Shown: positions 10,683-21,236 of the stretch, piece by piece | Position numbering within the stretch: position 1 is the first letter of the stretch | How the letters are laid out: each line of letters opens with the position of its first letter | Source: Solicoccozyma terricola | Lineage: Eukaryota > Basidiomycota > Tremellomycetes > Filobasidiales > Piskurozymaceae | Direction: 5' to 3' | DNA: 64,000 nucleotides | Assembly: GCA_001600875.1 (NCBI GenBank) | Contig: BCLD01000007.1 | Location: 499,290 to 563,289, forward strand | Position numbers and translations under genes: made by a program | The notes under the pieces: generated by a model | The model's input: the letters and a program-made list of their open reading frames with translations, nothing else | What the model was told of the DNA's origin: nothing | Database searches by the model: none

Positions 10683-13600
10683 ATGTCTCCTTCAGTTGGG
10701 TCAGACGCCTCGCCATCGTCGTCACCAGCTAGCACACCTTCCCCTGCTCCTCCTTCATCCATTCACAAGATCGTCGCATCCCACTCTCCTCGATCACCGT
10801 CGGTAACGTCTTCGTCGACGTTGAAGCAAGTCGCGACGACGACGCAACAACACGCTCAAGACATCCCACATCCATCCACCTTCTCGTCGTCTCATCAAGT
10901 TGGACTTCCCAGTCCGCCAGCTACCATCTCCGATACGACTGACAGCATCGGAAGAGGTGGTGCAGCAAGAATCAACTCGAATGAAATGATGGATGAAGGA
11001 GATGTCGTCGCTAGGCGTGATTTGCACGAACGGGCTGACAGTGGGAGCTACAGGTCGGCTAGGCCTGGATCAAGACTTGGTCAGGGATACCAGGTGAGGT
11101 TGCCATACGTCTGCATGTCGTGATAAGGGTCTGATGGAGACAATACCTCTCTCCAGATACACGACAATCCAGTTCTTCATCAAACCGGCTCAATCAATCG
11201 ATCATCGTCTCCGGCTGTCTCCACTTCACCTTCCAAGCGACTTCCTGACAACAGCCCAACCTCGCAAGCCTCTTCACTTGGGCGCACACTCTCCCGAAGA
11301 GAGGAACGTCGATCACCTCTGGCGACGAATGGAGCTTCACAGCCACTGAACACATCTTCGCACTACAAGTCATCATCTGCTTCTTACCAGATGCTTGCAA
11401 AAACGCCTCCCAGCAAAACACATGCTCCACATCCACGTTCAACATCTGCCTCTTCCTCAACATCTGCTAGTGGATCATATGTTCGTGATCGAGTCGAGAA
11501 CATCGAAGCGCAATCGAGAAGGGTCACTTCAGCGTCACCTACGTCAAGCTCGTCTCGTCGTGATGATGCACTAAGGGATGATACGCAAAGGACACCGAAA
11601 GCAGCTTCACCAAAGACGGGTAGTCGCAGAACATCATTATATTCTCCCTCCAGTCGCCTTGACCGCAGTCTATCAAATAATATGACAGCATCACCCGCCC
11701 GATCTTCTACAACCCTCACTCGTGCGAAAGACGACGACAATGACGATACACTCTTGTTTTCTGGGTCGAATCGTAATATATCTGGTACTGACACCGCAAC
11801 TCATCGAAGCAGTCGACGATTCGCTGAAATGAAAGCATGGCAAGATGAAGGAGAGGAAACGAGGGAGATGGATGCGGAAGAAAAGGTTGATATGTGGAGA
11901 AATGGTGAAGGTCAAGAGGAGCTGGATAGCGGTAGCTCGACTGCTCCAAGTCGAAGGAGCGCCTTACCAATCGAGTTCAGGTCGAATGCGGTGAGTGTCT
12001 GGGGTGATTAAGCGCTCAGTACGGTCGGAGTTTTACCCGAAATCTGTTCTGACAGAACGTTTCCATGGGTCGTCTATCTCCTCGCCAGACCAAAATACGA
12101 CCGTTTGACAACAGTAATTCCGACACTGCTTCCAGCTCCATTCTTCGCTCCAGCACAAGACATCGCCTGGGCGCTCTATCGGCTCTCGAAGGGAACGGAC
12201 TCGTCAGGTCAAACAGTCTTCGCTCTCCGACTCGACGAGTTTTCGAGGACAGCACATTGGACAACACAAGCCAGAAGAGCCATACAGCGGTCCTGCGTCA
12301 CACTTCGGGCTCAAGGATGAGTCCGCGTCTTCTACCAGATTTGAACCACGATCAATCCGATCGGTGGGAGACTGGTAGTGCACGAACTCGACATAGCAGT
12401 TTTATACCGAGCAGAACATTGCTGGACTTGGAAGGGCCTGGATTGGCGGCGGTTGAGGTTGATCGTGCGGAGAGCAGGCTAAGACGCGCTGCTCTACTCA
12501 GCAGTATGGATAGCACACCTCGGCGATCAAGTAGCGTGCGTCAGCGTGGCTCTACCACCGAGCCAAGAATGGGTAGTGTGGCAGGGTCCCACATTCGACC
12601 CTCAACGTCCATGTCGTCTTATACCTCCCATTCGATCGCTCCCAACTCCGCGCCGGCCAACGCTCGAATGGACAGGCAAATCTTCGCTTCATTGCGAGAC
12701 TCTCAGCACAGCGATTTGAAGTCTCGTCGTGTACCTGATAGTCCTCTGGACAGATATCGACCGTCGACCCGTATGTCACATCGCATGACCGCGTCTCAAT
12801 CTGAACTGGGATCCTCTTTCTCGCGAGCGGAACACAGACCATCACCTCGAGCTCCTACTCGATCAGAAGCTTCTCATTCGAGCGTAGGCACTCCCAGTCG
12901 TGTGGTCATGGCTAGGCTATTAGCTGCCATGCGCAGTGCTTCTTCGCATCAAGCTCGTCTCATGATAGAAGCCTGCATGACCTTGGTGGAGAGGACTGCT
13001 GCGCTGAACGTAGGGACGACGAATGCTGCAGGCGGACTGTTCGAGGCCGCGCAGTGCTCTGTCTCCAGCGCCGAAGGTATCAACGCAAGATTGGCTAGAG
13101 CTATGGACGCCGTGCAGCAGCAGCTGATGGAGAGTGAGTCGGCATCTCCAGAAGAATCTCAAGTCATTGCTATCGCTGGATATCAGCAACTCAGTATCAT
13201 CATCCGAGACGCGTTCCGTGACAGCGAAATACACCAAAGGCATCTCACCGAGCTGCTCCTGACGATGGCGCAAGCAGTAGAGGGCAAATCGGTGGATGCC
13301 ACAGCTTCAGGTCCTCCAGCTGCGGCTTCGGCTGCGGCTGCGCACCAACGTATCTACAGCATGGATTCGCAAAGCGTGAGGATGTACAGTCCTGCCCGAG
13401 ATCGCCTGGATAGTCTACGAATGCGACTGGAACCTCGATCATCCTCTCCTCGCAGTCCCCAGGAGACCTCCCCAACGAAACTTCAGGCAGATCGCCAGGC
13501 TGTTCGAATGAGCTCTGAGGGTTTGCGAACATCGACTCCTGCGGACAACTGGTCACCTCGCAACCGATTTCCCAACTCAATCAAACGTAGCCCTGCAATG

Positions 13601-14137
13601 TCATCGCGGACATCCGGAGAGTACTTCTCTGCAGCGGAAAGCAGCAATTCTCAACGTAGCCCTATGCAGGACGTTCCGGAGAGTGTAAAATATGAACCGG
13701 CAGATGGGGGAACGCCAAAGCGAACGAATTCGATCTTTAGGAGATTCCAGCGATCGCCACTGAAAAGCAGCACGGTGCCTTTACCAACGGAAGCATCCAT
13801 TGGGTTGACACAAACGTCTCCAGAACGACATGTTGGACTCAAAACTCGACCTTCAAATGCAGCCGTGTCGGCGGCTCGAGCTGGGAACTTTTTACCCCAG
13901 ATGGCGATGAGAACGCCGACGACCGCCTTGTCAGCTGTGAATGCTACCACCGAATTGTCGCCTGTGATGGACTATTTCGATGCGCAGTCCGAGCATGGTC
14001 TTGCAAGTCTGGATAATGGATCGCTCAGGGGGTCGGAAGACGTTGTGGTCGAGGACATGGGACGCAAAGAGAGGAGGGAGTCTGTCACTCAGGGCGCGCT
14101 GAAGAAGATGTCTTCGTTCATAAAGGGTAGAGGATGA
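10683..14137 (+). CDS. Unrecognised 1,108-aa Ser/Arg-rich protein with one helical segment
   Basis: Three exons (10683-11093, 11157-11990, 12056-14137) join to 1,109 codons including the stop. I do not recognise the family. Most of the protein is predicted disorder: Ser/Pro/Thr/Arg-rich with many SP and RxxS sites, which suggests a heavily phosphorylated scaffold (inference). The only segment that looks folded lies near 12905-13290 (roughly residues 700-830), starting MARLLAAMRSASSHQARLMI and continuing as amphipathic helices. A second short conserved-looking piece is RRFAEMKAWQDEGEETREMD near 11815. The C-terminus is basic (KKMSSFIKGRG). No signal peptide or membrane segment is visible. The start is the first ATG of the open frame; the frame stays open upstream but only with non-ATG codons. 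It is convergent with the PNPOx gene, leaving about 96 nt between stops. Confidence 0.8.
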
Positions 14138-14233
14138 GTTTTTTCTGTCTTTATGTGAATCGTGCAAAAACGACTTTTGAATTTGTGGGGTGGGTTTATA
14201 TACAATGATCATCATCATGTCTACTAGTCTATA

Positions 14234-15018
14234 TCATGGAGCCAGTCGTCGGATCTTCCAAGGTCCGTCTGATCCAAGTTCTCTAGTGTAACGGAATCGA
14301 TCATGCAAACGCGATGGTTGTCCAGCCCAGAATTCCACCTCGCTGAGTATAGCAAGGAATACACCTCGTCAGCTGGGGTCCAACAGGAAATCGTTCGATG
14401 ACCTTTGAACACTCACAACGGTACAACCCTCCAACCGCCCCAATGTTCGGGGCAAGGTACCTCGTCGTTGAATTTCTCTCCCATCATTTCGACCCTCTTC
14501 ACCAATTCATCCTCTCCCACACTTTTACTCTGTTCGCTGGCCCATGCACCAATTTTTGAACCTCTAGGTCGACTCGCAAAGTACTCTTCACTCTCCGATC
14601 GAGAGACCATCTCCACTTTGCCTACCACTCTTATTTGTCGAGATACTTCACGCCAGTATATTGCAATGCTTGCATATGGATTCGCAAGTAATTCCTGAGA
14701 CTTTCGAGAATTATAATTCGTGTAGAAGACGAAACCTGTCGTATCGACTTCTTTCAGAAGGACAAATCGACTGGATGGAATTCCTTGAGCGGTAGCTGTT
14801 GATATTGACATCGCCTCTGGTTCTTTAACCTTTGGGATCGATGGATCGATAGGATGTATCGCTTCAGCGAACCATTTCTGGAACTGTACAAGTGGTGAAG
14901 GATGAAGTGTGTCTGGGAAAATCCTTGGTGAATGGTATTGATTGTGGGATTTGACGTGAATGTGACCTTCATCGACGTCGGCTTCCGACGGTGTAGCAGT
15001 ACCTGGTGCGATGTCCAT
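14234..15018 (-). CDS. PDX3: Pyridoxamine/pyridoxine 5'-phosphate oxidase
   Basis: This FMN enzyme oxidises pyridoxamine-P or pyridoxine-P to pyridoxal-5'-phosphate, the last step of vitamin B6 salvage. Two exons (15018-14417 and 14342-14234) give 236 aa. Family signatures are [20 protein letters not shown], the FMN-binding [16 protein letters not shown], the highly conserved [15 protein letters not shown], the [12 protein letters not shown] turn, and the C-terminal [14 protein letters not shown] ending IRRLAP, which matches the classic PNPOx terminus. The intron falls just before EFWAGQ. An in-frame upstream ATG at 15126 would add 36 residues, partly basic. This might be a targeting extension, but the shorter start matches the usual fungal length. 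A G-rich TTGGGGG repeat sits just upstream, between this gene and the divergent orphan at 15497. Confidence 0.93.
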
Positions 15019-15139
15019 CGTCTGGAGCCTGCTGGTGATATCGGATGATCGAGGGAATCTTGTAGCGAGGGGTAGCAAGGTGCGAGGTAGTTGACAGTGT
15101 GTAGCTATGCGATGACCCTTGTGCATAGACCGAGGGTGG

Positions 15140-15165
15140 TTGGGGGTTGGGGGTTGGGGGTTGGG
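15140..15165 (+). repeat. TTGGGGG tandem repeat (telomere-like / G4-prone)
   Basis: Three full TTGGGGG units plus a partial TTGGG lie on the + strand in the divergent promoter between PDX3 and the orphan at 15497. Four G-runs separated by TT can form a G-quadruplex. The unit resembles, but is not identical to, the TTAGGGGG telomere repeat reported for Cryptococcus. Confidence 0.85.
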
Positions 15166-15496
15166 ATGTGTTGGGATGTGATGTCGACGATCCTCGGTTT
15201 GAATTGACTGTCCTGGGATCGGAGGATGACGTAATCAAGACGCGTTTCAATTCAATTACTACTATATCGATCATACAGTTGGGGGGTATACAGCTCGACC
15301 ATCTATCTTGCAGGGTCATCTTCGTCTTCTGGGGTCACGAGCGATGGTCCTCGTCCTCCATCCACCCGTGGCCCTCCATCGACCTCCATTCCGTCAACTC
15401 GCCCAACACACACCGACCTCCACTCGTGATTCTCATCTTGCAACTCGCGACACCAGTCCATCTACATTGACCATCCCCACTCCAACAGCAGCTAGA

Positions 15497-16891
15497 ATGC
15501 CAGATCAGCTCGATCAGTTCGCTCTCAAGACAACACCTGAATCTTTGAGACGCCTGGAAATGACGTGGAGGACGAGAAGGAAAGCGAAGCTAGCAGAGAT
15601 GAGGGAAGAAAATGCAATCGAGAGGTGTCCGTCGGAACGTGTGGTGGTTACAGAGGAGGTTGAAGGTCGAATTATCGAAAATGGACGACGAAATCTTGGC
15701 GATCGGCAAATGAATAGACAGTCATGTCCACGTATTCGTGGTCTGACACAACAAGCGAATGTCTTGTCAAACGAAGAAACTACCAACCAGAGTGTTCTTA
15801 CAGCAAACGCGGGTGGCGTGATGATGGGAGGGAAGGTGGTTGAAGAGCCGGGAAGAATCCAAAGTGGTTCATATGATCAACATAGACGAGGGACGATTCG
15901 TCAACCCGCTGGGGATCAACCCTTCACAACGACTCGACATACAAACCTCGCCAAGAACCCAGCGAAGAAAGTTCGATGTGAACTACCGACCAACGTGAAA
16001 TCAGAGAAACTACCACGAATCGCCACCACCGCTCAAAGAATCAACTACGATCTCCTACCGATTGGTACACGACGCATCTCCGACTCTGATGTCTTCACGA
16101 TACAGCAAGAATCTTCCTTCTCTACGTCTATCAACTCCCTTGCACAAAGCTCCTCACGGCGTCTCACGTTCTCCACCGCTTATGAGACGTATCACATCAG
16201 CGAGGATGGTATGGAGATGATTGTGGAGGATGGTAGAGGTGGTAGTCTGAATACCAAGAGAATTAAGCTGGAGCAACAGGAAATGTGGGAGAGGAAGGAC
16301 AGGAAACGCTGGGAGTTGGTGTTTGATATCGTGAATCGGATCAACAGGCATACCAAACGGGTGAGAGACATCATCAAAATCAAAAATGTCTACCTCGGCG
16401 ATGTCTCAAGCTGATACTGTCACATATCTCAGGTTACTTGGAATCTCCCAACAGGATGCCTTCATCTATCGTGCAACTCTCCACCAGATATCGTATATCA
16501 TCATCATGCCTGCCCACCGTCAACCTCCAAGTACAACAACGACGACCAAGCCAAGCAAACATTCAGCGCTGGCATCACAATATCACCTTCTCGTGGAATA
16601 ATGCAGATCTCCATTCGGCGTCGATGGTCGAAACGAAATGGCGATAGAACCGAGGTGACAGACGGACTCGGCTCGAAACGACTGATAAACCTTCCAGCCG
16701 CTAGGTCAGTTAGTGAATCGATCCACATCCTTCTTGAAAGACAACGTGACCTTGGACAACATCACCTCGTCTCGAAAGAGGTCAAAGCTAGGAGAAACGG
16801 TGAAGGTGATATTGTGTGGGACAGTGATGAGCTTAGAGCGCTCAGATCATTGCAGTCCTCCGTCGGTCTATGGGAGACGGTGGCGGTGTGA
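15497..16891 (+). CDS. Unrecognised 440-aa basic protein
   Basis: Two exons (15497-16360 and 16433-16891) join in phase 0 to 440 aa. I do not recognise a family. The N-terminal 40 residues are helical and very charged (LRRLEMTWRTRRKAKLAEMR). A long polar linker follows, then a more ordered C-terminal half with the run LTFSTAYETYHISEDGMEMI and a helix WERKDRKRWELVFDIVNRIN. The exon junction keeps frame into VTWNLPTGCLHLSC. The last 60 residues are mixed charged and hydrophobic. No signal peptide, membrane segment or zinc motif is visible. The frame is open upstream to an ATG at 15344, but that stretch is low-complexity and I place the start at 15497. The gene is divergent from PDX3 and shares its short G-rich promoter. 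It could be a lineage-specific nuclear protein; this is a guess only. Confidence 0.7.
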
Positions 16892-16937
16892 TGCGGACAT
16901 GGCCGAGGATGTCCATTCGCGTAGAAAAAGTGACAAA

Positions 16938-16954
16938 CCCCCCCCCCCCCCCCC
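16938..16954. repeat. Poly-C tract, 17 nt, upstream of the GAF-domain gene
   Basis: A run of 17 C ends about 75 nt before the start codon of the free-methionine sulfoxide reductase. It lies in the short gap after the orphan's stop codon, so it is probably promoter or 5' leader. Confidence 0.9.
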
Positions 16955-17029
16955 TCCCAACGACCTTCCATCGATGGGATGTTGATAGAATCCATTCCTC
17001 GTTACCACGTCCATCTCAGTCGTGCAATC

Positions 17030-17862
17030 ATGCCGCACGCAGACTCATCATTCATTCCGGACGACATCACGACGCAAGTCTAGCTCGCTCGTCCGGTAAT
17101 CCCAATGCTGCTGCTCACCCCCAGCTTCACTTTTTGCCTTGGTCCAGGAAGCAGGCATTTTATGATCACGTTTATGACAACGTATGTGCGTTAGTCGATG
17201 GGACTTCGTTCTGGGTGAGTAAAGTTGAGAAAATGGCACACAAGCTTGTTCATAAATGTTAATGTCTCGGTCTCGGTTCTGCAGGTGTCAAATCTCGCAA
17301 ATACATCGTCTTTGCTGTATCACTCTTACCTCGGCTGCAAGGCTTTGTATGGCGAGCGAGAGGATGGTGAGCCGGTAGTCAACTGGGCAGGTAAGTCCGA
17401 CGTGGTCTTTGAAGTATAAGGATATACATACTGATTTTCATATGACGAGTTCCAGGCTTCTACCTCCACCCACCCGAGTCCGGATCGACTGCTCCATCGC
17501 CTCTGCTTCTAGGTCCATTCTGTGGAAGGCCAGCATGTCAGCTTATTCAAACAAAATCAGGCAAGGGTGTGTGCGCAGATGCTTTTATCGGTGAACAGAC
17601 GCTTGTCGTTGCAGATGTGCACGCATACCCTGGTCACATCGGTGAGTCGAATCCAAAGAGGCCGCCGCGTCGTTGCTTGGCATCTCATGATTACGCTCAT
17701 CCAGCATGTGACGGTCTGTCACAATCTGAGATCGTTGTACCACTGCGGAACAAGTCTGGCAAGGTTATCGGCGTGCTGGATCTAGACTCGACGGTCAAGG
17801 GCACATTCGACGAGGTAGACCGTGCAGGTCTCGAACGGATAGCGGATGTTCTACGAATATAA
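17030..17862 (+). CDS. Free methionine-(R)-sulfoxide reductase (GAF domain)
   Basis: fRMsr enzymes reduce free Met-R-sulfoxide using thioredoxin, repairing oxidised methionine in the cytosol. Five exons (17030-17077, 17152-17214, 17285-17390, 17456-17641, 17705-17862) sum to 187 codons, the normal family length. The protein is a single GAF domain: FYDHVYDNVCALVDG, SNLANTSSLLYHSYL, NWAGFYLHPPE, LGPFCGRPACQLIQ, SGKGVCADAF, VADVHAYPGHIACDGLSQSE and a C-terminal IGVLDLDSTVKGTFDEVD. The conserved redox cysteines are in GRPACQ, GKGVCA and HIACDG. The first splice junction (after residue 16) is the least certain because two acceptors lie close together. It is convergent with the WD40 gene, with only about 70 nt between stops. 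Confidence 0.92.
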
Positions 17863-17931
17863 CATGTCCGTCCCTAGTCACCCTAAGCGTTACAACTGCA
17901 TGCCAAATTTTTTTGTCCAATAGAACTAAAA

Positions 17932-20777
17932 TCAACCTTGAACACTGACTGCATCTCTCTCCTTCTTGCTACCATTGGCAACCTTGATACCTTTCATCTT
18001 GGATGCTAGATCTTCTGTTCTTGCCCCATGCGTGATCGTCCGAGATTTTTCTGCTGGCCTGGTCCAGAACCGAATGCTACCTGTCCGAGAGATCGTGGTC
18101 AGGGCGTCAGGGAAAAAGTCAATGGCGGTGATAATGGATGACTCTATCAGCTTGACCTGCAAGTCATTGACGTTGAGAGATGTCAGTGAAATCTGCACCG
18201 CAGCTATATCACAAGAACGCACCATAACCGGCTGCAACATTGCTACCTCATTCCGAGGGGGTGCCGGGTGGTAATGCACGGCATTGCTATCTACAGATTC
18301 GACAGGCAATAGTTGCGTTGATCGTCTTGCTTGTACCGCCGCAACGGAGATGGTGGATCCCAATGAAACGCGGTGCTGAGCGTGCGCTCTCGGCCGTTGC
18401 AATGACGCCGACGAGAAGTCCCACTATGCACCGGCAAGAAAAAGTCTCAGGTCTGCTGCAATGTGAACAAAGGCATGCCATCACTCACCAATAACACACG
18501 ACCATCTTCACCGACACTACCGAAACGGTAACCTCTAGCATTGCATCTTCGTCTATCGAAAGCGAGATTGGTAACGAAACTCGAATGGCCTTGACAGCGA
18601 GCTACCACTCGACTCTCTCGAGGTGAGAATATCGTTATGAGATCATCTTGGCCTCCGGTCTGAGAAGAGCAGATTTGTTGGGTTAGATATCAGTCCCGGT
18701 CCACGACGAACGTATGTCAGGGAGCTTACAATAATAAATCGGCCATCCGGGCTCCAGGAGACCTGTCGAAAAAAAAAAGCATCCAGGTCAGCAAATCTAA
18801 TCCACAGGCGGAGACTAAGAACACGCTCACGCAAGTCAATGCGCCGAAGTAGCCATCATAAGTGTCCAGTACCCTGGAGCGTTGAATTACGTCAGGTCAA
18901 CATGCCCGCCTTCCGCAGACATCGCAGTACTTACCTCTCGCTACCAACATCGATGACACGAAGAGTACCGTCGTCAGATACCGCTGCCATGGATTGGCCG
19001 TCAGGCGAGAATTCAAATTCTGTTCATACAGTATTCAAAATCAACTCGTTTCGTCGTTAGAGATCGCACAATTCCCATACTTACGTTTCACATTCTTGCT
19101 GCCAATTCGCCAAACAGCGACCGGATTTCTTCCACCCCACGGAGTCGCTCCCTTACCCTTTGCATCCACCGGCTCTTCATTTTTCCAAATGAACATCTCA
19201 TCTTTCTGGTCGATAGCTGAATTTGACCCGGCATCCCATACATTGGCGGTGCCAAAGGCAAGGGATGGGGAAGAGGTTGAAGGTGCTGCTGTGCGCGCCG
19301 CTGCAGCAGCCGATGCCCGTTTACGAAACGCTTGGAGACCATTCGACCATGGCGGCGGCGGTGATGCGGCGCTCACGTTCGGATCCTCTCGTTCTGTAGA
19401 ATACACAAACATCAGACCATCTTGGTGAAGGACGTAAAAGATGGTGGGATAGTATGGATGATATCGGATGGATTGAACGGGAGAATTGTGTATGATACCC
19501 TGGTTGGAACGAATATTACATTAGTGCCGGTGAAGGGATTGATGAGACGCCTCTTCCGCACTCACTCCTTTATTCAACCGGTTGTACTTCCCTATGATTG
19601 GATCAAGAAAGACCAAATCACCCGTGGCAAACCCAATCATCACATCCAGCCTAACATCCACATCACCGCCCTGATTACCACCCTCACCCCCACCCGACTT
19701 GGTCATCTCACAAATCGTATGGCAAGACACGTTGTTACTGAAATTCACCCTCATCAGCTGATGATCTTTGGTCTTGCCGCTCACGTCGATGGAGATGAAG
19801 ATGATTGACCGATGAGAGTTTACTATTGCCCATCGAGCTAGATTGGAGGGCTGAGGGTTGAATAGGGGTGCATTGACGCTGGGGTTCGGTGTATAAGCGG
19901 AAGGGTTAAAGGTTGTGGGATCATATAATCCAGTAGGGGTGGCGATGAGCTTGCTGAATTGATCGTGAGAGGATACGCGGGTGATAAATGTCGAATTCGT
20001 AGTTCGAATGCTGTTTTTCGGTCGAGGAGGTAGTCTTTGTTTGTTGGAACGACCGAGTCCAGGAGTCAGGAAGGAGCCGGCGTTGACAAGAGATGATGCA
20101 ATACCTCCTGTGGTTGTATTTGGTGACGTTCCAGCGAACGAGGTCGGATCATCTCCCGGCCGCAAGTACTGCGATTGGGACGAAGGATCTGCTGATGACG
20201 CCGGCGTAGAATTATCCGATGAATGAGCGGACGGCTCGTAAGAGGCATTGGGCGTGGCTCCGCCGGTACCCAGTCCCGTCATTCCTGTTTGTTGGGATTT
20301 GTCCCTCTCACCCCCTTTCCCTAGGAGCCCTCCGAAACCTCCACCACCCCCTGTCTTTGGCGGTGACAGCACGATCATCACCCAACTTGCTCTGACAGGC
20401 CAAGGCGACACGGTTGGCGGAGGAGGAAGGCTACTTGTCGGAGCATTTGACACGGAATAGAACCCCGCCGCTCCGATGACAGGTCCGCCGAACGCCGACA
20501 TCATCCCTGTCATGGACGATGCGTTCGTCATGATCGCTGAAGCATTCGAGAATCCACCTCCAGATTCTCCTCGTTGTGCAGGGGTAAGATTGAGGGCCAT
20601 ACCCGGTGCCGCAGATGGCCCTGAAGAGGGCGACACACCGGATGTCGCAGCAAGTGAAGGTGCGGTGGGTGCTGGTGGAGCGAGAATGACGGTGGGGAAG
20701 AGGTTGGGTGTCAAGGTGTAGGTGCCCTCGGGTGCGGAGAAGGCATCTGGTGGGAGAGTTGGTTGAGAGTCATCCAT
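17932..20777 (-). CDS. creC: WD40 protein of the CreC/WDR20 family
   Basis: CreC is the WD40 partner of the CreB deubiquitinase in carbon catabolite repression, and WDR20 plays the matching role with USP12/46 in animals. Eight exons (20777-19566, 19499-19085, 19019-18935, 18873-18831, 18762-18730, 18659-18489, 18423-18223, 18156-17932) sum to 795 codons. The N-terminal 380 residues are Gly/Ser/Pro-rich with no clear fold. The propeller begins near [20 protein letters not shown] and continues with [107 protein letters not shown] and a last blade ending [11 protein letters not shown]. These blades match the CreC signature. An in-frame ATG at 20840 could extend the start by 21 residues. The gene is divergent from OGG1. 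The role in glucose repression here is inference from family. Confidence 0.88.
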
Positions 20778-21236
20778 GTTGAGAAAGGCTGTGAGGAAGA
20801 CTTGGGTTGAGAAGGGCCTCTGCGGTTTCCAGTCAGTCATTCACGCTCACAACGATGAGACTGCGCTCTGGTAAAGAGATTGGCGCTGCGAATAGCAATT
20901 CGGCGCTCGCCGGTCTGCTGACTTGTAGCGGGATCCTCGGTCGTTGGCAGAAGTTGGAAGAGACTCCACTGAGGCTACTAGATGCTGGCCACCCGATTGC
21001 TTGTCGTCGCTGTCGTTGCTGCTATCGTCCTCACCACCTCCGTCTCCGGTCGTCATCCTCCGATGGAAGCGTCACGTGGCAAAATGTTATTCCGCCGCTT
21101 ACAATTCATTCGGAGACCGCCTCGTCAGTGTCCTCGGCCACTTGTTCGTATGAAAGTCAGCGTCCACAGCAATCTATCACAGTATCTCATCCCCTGCAGG
21201 CAATCTCCTCGTTCTTGGGCCTCGTTTGCCCCCAAA

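Noticed and set aside
19521..20840. Single-exon reading of the CreC-like N-terminal half as a separate gene
   Set aside because: The frame continues across a GTGAGT donor into WD40 blades with no stop when spliced, so it is the first exon of one gene.
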